A DNA stretch of 8,468 nt from Methanosarcinales archaeon (lineage in GTDB: Archaea; Halobacteriota; Methanosarcinia; Methanosarcinales; Methanocomedenaceae): positions 1 through 8,468 of the forward strand of contig JAUWTY010000043.1 of assembly GCA_030614485.1 (NCBI GenBank), written 5' to 3'. Below, piece after piece: positions 4,859-8,468 of this stretch. The first letter of the stretch is position 1. The number at the start of each line of letters is the position of its first letter. The translations under genes were made by a program, and so were the position numbers. Below the pieces are notes generated by a model. It made no database searches, was not told where the DNA came from, and worked only from the letters and a program-made list of their open reading frames with translations.

Positions 4859-6730
4859 ATGGAAACTGTAAGTGTACATGAATCAATTAGAAAAATGCAT
4901 AAAGTTATGCAAGCTGACGGTGTGGGTAACACCTTCGATCGTTTTGAAGCGCAAGGGAAACGGTGTACTTTCTGCAGCACAGGAGTGAGCTGCCAGTTAT
5001 GTAGCAACGGACCTTGCCGGGTGTCAGCGAAAGCACCTTTGGGTGCATGTGGTATTGATGCGGATGCCATGGCAATGCGTAAACTGCTTCATCTAAATGT
5101 GATGGGGACAACGGCATACACGTTCCATGCAAAAGAACTGGCAAATACCCTGATAGCCACAGGAAAAGGCCAGACACCATTTACTATCACGGATGAAGGA
5201 AAACTGCGCATGCTTGCAGATAAACTTGGCATCCAGGGGCAGGATGTCAATACAATGGCTGTGAGTGTGGGGGAAGCCTTACTTGAGAGCATCCATAGCG
5301 ATTCTGATGGAGTACTCAACATGGTTGAACTCTTTGCACCCGAAACCAGGATCAAAGTATGGAAGGAACTGGGAATCCTGCCGGGTGGGCCGCTGGAAGA
5401 GTCAATGGACATGACCACATCCAGCATGACCAGTATTGACGGGAATTATGTGTCCCTGGCGGTCAAGGCGCTACGACTTGGTATCTCAACCATTTACGGT
5501 GCCCTGGTGCCCCTTGAACTGGGCCAGGATATCCTGTTCGGCACACCAATGCCGCATGAACATGATGTTGATCTGGGAATCATTGACCCGGAATATACAA
5601 ATGTAGTGGCCAATGGCCACGAGCCCTTTATTGGTGCTGCATTGATAGCTGCTGCCCATAAGGAAGAGAACCAGCAAAAGGCAAAGGATGCAGGGGCAAA
5701 GGGGCTGCGAGTGGTTGGTTCCATCGAGACCGGCCAGGAACTGTTGCAACGTTTCGAAAAAGATGATGTGTTCGTAGGACTTACCGGTAACTGGCTCAGT
5801 ATTGAAGCTGCACTGGCAACAGGCGGCATTGATGTGTTTGCCATGGACATGAACTGCTCACCACCTGCACTTGGAGATTTCCAGGACAAGTATAATGTGA
5901 CCCTGGTTTCGGTGTCCAAGCTCATTTCCGTGCCTGGTGTGGACAAGCAGATAGTGTACAAACCTGAAAAGGTTGAAGACCAGGCTCAGGAACTCATCGA
6001 CCTTGCAATTGAGAATTTCAAGACACGAAAGGCTGCCGGGTTCGTCAAACACGACCTGCCCACACAGAAAACCATCACAGGTTTTTCAACAGAGGCTATA
6101 CTTGCGGCACTTGGCGGCACCCTGGACCCGTTCCTGGATGCAGTAAAGCAGGGGAGTATCAAAGGCTGTGCAGCCCTGGTCAGTTGTACTACATTGAATG
6201 GCGGCGGGCAGGATGTCAATACCGTTGCAGTGGCAAAGGAACTCATAAAAAGGGACATACTGGTGTTGAGTGCCGGATGCGGTAATGCGGCCTTACAGGT
6301 GGCAGGACTTACTACCTTAGAGGCACAGGAACTTGCCGGTCCGGGCCTGAAGGCCGTGTGCCAGTCACTGGGCATTCCGCCGGTACTGAGCTTTGGGACC
6401 TGTACCGATACCGGACGGCTGACATTACTGGCCAATGCCATTGCAGATGCACTGGGTGTTGACCCTTCAGAATTGCCGCTTGTGGTGACTGCACCTGAAT
6501 ACATGGAACAGAAAGCCACTATCGATGCTGTATTCGCACTGGCTAATGGCTGGTATACCCATGTGGCACCTCTGCCGCCCGTGGGAGGTGCACCGAATCT
6601 GATCAAACTGCTCACGCAGGACATCGAGGGGCTTACAGGTGGAAAACTGGCTGTTGAGGCTGACCCTGTGGAAGCGGTGGACGGTATGGAAGCACATATT
6701 GTCAAGAAGCGGAAAGCTTTGGGAATTTGA
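4859..6730 (+). CDS. cooS: CooS-family CODH-like protein with a probable hybrid-cluster (HCP-type) active site
   Basis: A 623-residue homologue of the anaerobic CO dehydrogenase catalytic subunit, near the usual length (about 630). The N-terminal cysteines Cys36, 39, 45, 48, 53 and 64 fit the D- and B-cluster region, with a CxxC at the D position (36/39). Ligands of the buried cluster matched by eye to CODH-II numbering are: His254 (His261), Glu290 in place of Cys295, Cys333 (Cys333), Cys443 (Cys446), Cys474 (Cys476), Cys515 (Cys526) and Lys552 (Lys563). The catalytic His93 position is Tyr87, and only one of the four tunnel histidines remains (His90). Glu290 and Glu550 fall where HCP has its Glu268 and Glu494 ligands, so the full HCP set of His, two Glu and four Cys is present. 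A non-CODH protein, CooS-V of Carboxydothermus, is known to hold an Fe-S-O cluster in this fold. I therefore infer an Fe-S-O hybrid-cluster enzyme, perhaps acting on hydroxylamine or NO, not a CO oxidiser. No Ni-insertion (CooC) or CooF gene is next to it. It is likely transcribed alone, from its own promoter to a strong terminator. Confidence 0.9.
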   Translation: METVSVHESIRKMHKVMQADGVGNTFDRFEAQGKRCTFCSTGVSCQLCSNGPCRVSAKAPLGACGIDADAMAMRKLLHLNVMGTTAYTFHAKELANTLIATGKGQTPFTITDEGKLRMLADKLGIQGQDVNTMAVSVGEALLESIHSDSDGVLNMVELFAPETRIKVWKELGILPGGPLEESMDMTTSSMTSIDGNYVSLAVKALRLGISTIYGALVPLELGQDILFGTPMPHEHDVDLGIIDPEYTNVVANGHEPFIGAALIAAAHKEENQQKAKDAGAKGLRVVGSIETGQELLQRFEKDDVFVGLTGNWLSIEAALATGGIDVFAMDMNCSPPALGDFQDKYNVTLVSVSKLISVPGVDKQIVYKPEKVEDQAQELIDLAIENFKTRKAAGFVKHDLPTQKTITGFSTEAILAALGGTLDPFLDAVKQGSIKGCAALVSCTTLNGGGQDVNTVAVAKELIKRDILVLSAGCGNAALQVAGLTTLEAQELAGPGLKAVCQSLGIPPVLSFGTCTDTGRLTLLANAIADALGVDPSELPLVVTAPEYMEQKATIDAVFALANGWYTHVAPLPPVGGAPNLIKLLTQDIEGLTGGKLAVEADPVEAVDGMEAHIVKKRKALGI

Positions 6731-6735
6731 AATTT

Positions 6736-6765
6736 GTGGCAGGGGTATCCCTGCTACTTTTTTTT
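6736..6765 (+). terminator. Hairpin plus oligo-T terminator after the CooS gene
   Basis: The arms GTGGCAGGG (6736-6744) and CCCTGCTAC (6749-6757) pair over 9 bp with one G-U wobble and a 4-nt loop, followed directly by eight T (6758-6765). It starts 6 nt after the CooS stop codon and has the form of an intrinsic terminator; the T-tract alone would also suit archaeal termination. Confidence 0.8.
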
Positions 6766-6806
6766 ATGTCGATTGCATGCCGTGGGGGCCTTGAAAATCA
6801 TTGAAT

Positions 6807-6833
6807 TCGATGTTAGGAATTTTCAGACATCGA
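6807..6833. repeat. Inverted repeat overlapping the right copy of the 15-bp repeat
   Basis: TCGATGT (6807-6813) and ACATCGA (6827-6833) form a 7-bp stem with a 13-nt loop in the otherwise featureless stretch 6766-6907 between the terminator and the end of the PIN gene. The right arm is part of the 15-bp direct repeat. No gene is supported in this stretch; a 61-codon open frame there starts within the terminator hairpin region. Confidence 0.45.
6818..6832 (+). repeat. 15-bp direct repeat, right copy bracketing the CooS gene
   Basis: AATTTTCAGACATCG, identical to 4708-4722 and 2,110 bp from it, lies 53 nt beyond the CooS terminator. A G two bases before the repeat is also shared; the following bases differ. 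Confidence 0.6.
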
Positions 6834-6907
6834 GTGAGATATGTAAGAGAAAAAAAAGAGAGGACAGAGATAAAAAGATGTTCCAAATATGCTATACAAA
6901 ATACTTG

Positions 6908-7375
6908 CTAACTGAATAACTGTATCCCGGTCAGGTAAATAAGGTTCTCTTTCCATGACCTATTATTCCGCATTTTTTCCAAAGCGATCAATCCTTCTTC
7001 TTTTGATATCATTTTTGCACGAAACAGGTAATAAAGTAGGTGAGTACTGAAAAGTGTAGGTGTATTAGTCTGTTTAAGCTTTGGCATTGCACGGATATCA
7101 TCGGAAACAATAAAATCACATTTACCTTGAAGCGCAACTTCGATTAGTTCTTCTTCCCCGGTTGGTCTATTTGGTACTTCAATAATCGTTATATCATGCA
7201 GCATCTCCAATATTTCTCGTGAGGTTGCGGCATCATTATCAAAAAAGGTTCCAATCTCTTTAAGCTCAGATTGGATTTTTTTTGTTATTACAATATCTGT
7301 AGTTTCGAAAATTGTACTAAGATGACCACTATATTGGAGTGCTATCAAAGAACAGGTATCGATGGCAAATATCAT
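6908..7375 (-). CDS. PIN-domain ribonuclease toxin
   Basis: A 155-residue PIN-domain protein, the usual toxin of type II toxin-antitoxin pairs, which cleaves RNA with a metal-dependent acidic site. The first acidic residue is Asp6 in FAIDTCSLIAL. Likely further site residues are Glu37 (QSELKEIG), an acidic cluster at 74-76, and Asp92/Asp93 in FIVSDDIRAM. The C-terminal part, including a LLYYLFRAKMIS helix (113-124), resembles PIN proteins of archaeal toxin pairs. The start ATG overlaps the antitoxin stop by 1 nt (TAATG), and GGTGA (7383-7379) lies 3 nt before it, so translation is coupled to the antitoxin. The acidic site is intact by eye, so an active nuclease is plausible. The target is unknown. 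Base composition is more A+T-rich than in the neighbouring CooS gene, consistent with horizontal transfer. Confidence 0.85.
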   Translation of the reverse strand: MIFAIDTCSLIALQYSGHLSTIFETTDIVITKKIQSELKEIGTFFDNDAATSREILEMLHDITIIEVPNRPTGEEELIEVALQGKCDFIVSDDIRAMPKLKQTNTPTLFSTHLLYYLFRAKMISKEEGLIALEKMRNNRSWKENLIYLTGIQLFS

Positions 7376-7665
7376 TAATCACCAAATAATTTGTCGATTT
7401 CCTTTTTTCCTTTTTGTGTCATTTCATTAATCAGCTTGACATCTTCTGCATCATTACCGATAGCGGTCTGTAATTCTTTAAAAGATATATGTCCCATTGT
7501 ATATTCCATAGCCAATGCTTCGCGATATTTCAATATATCTTGTTTAACAGCTTCAGCTAATTTCATTCTGAGCCATTCTGACCTTGGAACATGGAGCATG
7601 TGTGCTACTGTATCGATTTCCTGCAATAGGTGTTCATTCAGCCGGATATTTATTTGTGTGGTCAT
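7375..7665 (-). CDS. Ribbon-helix-helix antitoxin
   Basis: A 96-residue protein. Residues 3-9 (TQINIRL) form the DNA-contacting strand of a ribbon-helix-helix fold, followed by helices at about 11-24 (EHLLQEIDTVAHML) and 27-43 (PRSEWLRMKLAEAV). The C-terminal half (about 44-96) is charged, with GHISFKELQTAIG, and probably binds and neutralises the PIN partner encoded downstream. The gene has no clear Shine-Dalgarno site. A TATA-like element on the minus strand (7706-7701) lies 36 nt before the ATG, so the transcript probably has a very short leader. A candidate operator overlaps this promoter, consistent with the autorepression typical of such antitoxins. Confidence 0.85.
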   Translation of the reverse strand: MTTQINIRLNEHLLQEIDTVAHMLHVPRSEWLRMKLAEAVKQDILKYREALAMEYTMGHISFKELQTAIGNDAEDVKLINEMTQKGKKEIDKLFGD

Positions 7666-7679
7666 AATGTATCAATTAG

Positions 7680-7706
7680 TAGCATATTGATAGTAAATGC
7701 TATAAA
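7680..7706 (-). promoter_or_regulatory. Promoter and candidate autoregulatory operator of the toxin-antitoxin pair
   Basis: TAGCAT (7680-7685) and ATGCTA (7697-7702) form a 6-bp inverted repeat with an 11-nt spacer, centred about 26 nt upstream of the antitoxin ATG. The outer edge overlaps a minus-strand TATA-like element (TATAAA at 7701-7706 on the plus strand). Binding there by the ribbon-helix-helix protein would block the promoter. Confidence 0.5.
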
Positions 7707-7755
7707 GTTTTTCTTTTTAGTATTTTGAACGTTTTAAAATGCTCCATCATCCTTT

Positions 7756-7805
7756 CACCACAAGCCGGGGCCGGGGTGGTGTGCAGGGGTTGGAAGGAGG
7801 AGGGG
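7756..7805. other. G-rich intergenic island with hairpin and four GGGG runs
   Basis: In an A+T-rich 239-nt gap, CACCAC (7756-7761) and GTGGTG (7776-7781) form a stem around a GC-rich 14-nt loop. GGGG runs occur at 7767, 7773, 7786 and 7802, enough for a candidate G-quadruplex on the plus strand. No gene is supported here. It might be a transcription end, a structured RNA or a remnant of a mobile element. Confidence 0.4.
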
Positions 7806-7845
7806 AGATTTATGCTCGAATAATTAATAAATAAACGAGATTACA

Positions 7846-7864
7846 TTATATAAATATATTTAAG
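7846..7864 (+). promoter_or_regulatory. TATA-rich promoter of the 70-residue orphan gene
   Basis: A run of TTATATAAATATATTTAA includes a perfect 12-bp palindrome TAAATATATTTA (7851-7862). It lies about 45-55 nt upstream of the ATG at 7905, giving a predicted leader of about 20-30 nt that contains the GAGGT ribosome binding site (7893-7897). Confidence 0.5.
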
Positions 7865-7904
7865 CAATGAGAATATATTGTATAGATGAAAAGAGGTATT
7901 GTTT

Positions 7905-8117
7905 ATGGTAAATTATAATGAAAATAAATTTGTACCACCAAAGCTTGATGATGATTTTTACCTAAACTTCATTGCCAAGAACATCATTTCTCCAGATAAA
8001 CATCCGAGTGGTTGGAAGGAAGTTAATCTCGAAAACATGATGTTACGCTTGGGTGGAACACAAGGGGAGATCGATACGGTTTCACGCATCAGGTCTTTGA
8101 GGATAAAAGCAGATTAA
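7905..8117 (+). CDS. Hypothetical 70-residue protein
   Basis: A small soluble protein that I do not recognise. It begins MVNYNENKFVPPKLDDDFYL, contains an IISPDKHPSGW segment (about 27-37) and ends with a basic SRIRSLRIKAD tail. There is no membrane segment, signal peptide or cysteine. An in-frame TTG at 7899 is possible, but GAGGT at 7893-7897 is 7 nt from the ATG at 7905 and only 1 nt from the TTG, so the ATG is preferred. A strong TATA-like region upstream and a T8 tract 63 nt after the stop support an independent small transcription unit. The stretch contains Pro, Gly and Trp and resembles an ordered small domain more than a chance ORF. The function is unknown. Confidence 0.65.
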   Translation: MVNYNENKFVPPKLDDDFYLNFIAKNIISPDKHPSGWKEVNLENMMLRLGGTQGEIDTVSRIRSLRIKAD

Positions 8118-8180
8118 AGACGAACGTATGTACTCTTTAGTAACAAGTTCATATAGTGGAAACTTTAATCTTAATATCAA

Positions 8181-8188
8181 TTTTTTTT
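8181..8188 (+). terminator. Oligo-T tract after the orphan gene
   Basis: Eight consecutive T on the plus strand, in an A+T-rich gap between convergent genes and 63 nt after the stop of the 70-residue gene, fit an archaeal T-tract terminator. No strong hairpin precedes it. Confidence 0.4.
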
Positions 8189-8211
8189 GTCACATTACAT
8201 TAATTTAAATT

Positions 8212-8468
8212 TCAGATCACTTTTTCGATAAATACCAGCCAGTCCCCCTTTTCAAGAGTTATATTGTCAAGTTCTGGAGCCGGGTATATCGTATCTCCTC
8301 TAGTTACTTCAATAACCACTATCCCCTGGATGTCTTTTGGTTTCTTACCAATCTCTTCCATTGTTACTTCTCTCTCGTTCACATCAACGCCGTATCTGGA
8401 TGTTAAAAGGTCATCAAGGAGTTTTGCTGAGAGTTTATTTTTTATCGCCAGGACCATCAGTCTTCCAC
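8212..8468 (-). CDS. C-terminal part of a TrkA-C/RCK domain protein, cut by the window edge
   Basis: Eighty-four in-frame residues on the minus strand. The frame is open to the edge: GRL precedes the first visible Met, so the Met near 8457 is unlikely to be the start. The sequence GIVVIEVTRGDTIYPAPELD and then LEKGDWLVFIEKVI has the beta-rich pattern of a TrkA-C (RCK C-terminal) domain: a strand, then 'G..IyPaP...', then 'GD.LvfiG/E'. These domains bind nucleotides or other ligands and gate potassium channels and transporters. The preceding residues (NKLSAKLLDDLLTSRYGVDV) look like a linker helix. The whole protein is probably a ligand-regulated K+ channel or Trk-type regulator, but the rest lies outside the window. 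Confidence 0.75.
   Translation of the reverse strand, partial: GRLMVLAIKNKLSAKLLDDLLTSRYGVDVNEREVTMEEIGKKPKDIQGIVVIEVTRGDTIYPAPELDNITLEKGDWLVFIEKVI

Noticed and set aside
4501..5070. A 189-codon open frame on the minus strand
   Set aside because: It spans the end of the FTR-type gene, the promoter region and the start of the CooS gene in antisense, which is incompatible with these strong genes.
5986..6705. A 239-codon open frame on the minus strand
   Set aside because: It is antisense to the CooS gene in a codon-biased region; the translation is Ser/Ala/Pro-rich with no recognisable motif.
4859..6730. Annotation as a functional Ni,Fe CO dehydrogenase
   Set aside because: The Cys295-equivalent ligand and the catalytic His93-equivalent are replaced by Glu and Tyr, and no CooC/CooF-type gene is adjacent; family membership is kept but the activity is doubted.
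6734..6919. A 61-codon open frame after the CooS gene
   Set aside because: It starts with TTG just before a strong terminator hairpin and runs through it; there is no ribosome binding site or domain.
1..8468. CRISPR array, tRNA, rRNA, or insertion sequence
   Set aside because: No regularly spaced repeats, no tRNA-like cloverleaf or rRNA sequence, and no transposase was found on reading both strands.

Overview
The window looks like a chromosomal segment of a euryarchaeon related to methanogens or methanotrophic archaea (Methanosarcinales or ANME-2 type). The evidence is a geranylgeranyl-reductase-family flavoprotein, an FprA-type flavodiiron protein, a stand-alone ferredoxin:thioredoxin-reductase-type protein, a CooS-family protein, GGTGA/GGAG ribosome binding sites and A+T-rich TATA-like promoters. 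The genus cannot be fixed from the sequence alone.

Layout. (1) 28-1087, plus strand: a secreted helical protein and a small lipoprotein, separated by 1 nt. (2) 1118-2251, minus strand: a geranylgeranyl-reductase-family flavoprotein, possibly followed by a 26-codon ORF. (3) 2252-2390: a divergent promoter region with three TGGTCA copies. (4) 2391-4707, plus strand: a stub of a nitroreductase gene, a 46-aa YHS-domain protein, a rubrerythrin-like diiron protein, FprA and an FTR-type Fe-S protein. The order and tight spacing suggest one stress-related operon. (5) 4859-6730, plus strand: a 623-aa CooS homologue with its own upstream region and a strong hairpin/oligo-T terminator; a 15-bp direct repeat brackets it. 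(6) 6908-7665, minus strand: a PIN toxin and ribbon-helix-helix antitoxin pair with a candidate operator. (7) 7666-7904: a G-rich hairpin island and a strong TATA region, followed by a 70-aa orphan protein at 7905-8117. (8) 8212 to the window end, minus strand: the C-terminal TrkA-C/RCK part of a protein that continues outside.

The most interesting item is the CooS homologue. By eye it keeps the CODH scaffold, but the catalytic histidine and most of the histidine proton path are replaced, and the Cys that binds the unique iron of the C-cluster is a Glu. A second Glu lies where hybrid cluster protein (HCP) has its other Glu ligand. All seven HCP cluster ligands (His, Glu, four Cys, Glu) can be matched. 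This suggests an Fe-S-O hybrid-cluster enzyme in a CODH fold rather than a CO dehydrogenase. It sits just downstream of O2/NO/peroxide-defence-type genes (FprA, rubrerythrin-like, FTR), so a role with hydroxylamine, NO or another small oxidant is a reasonable hypothesis.
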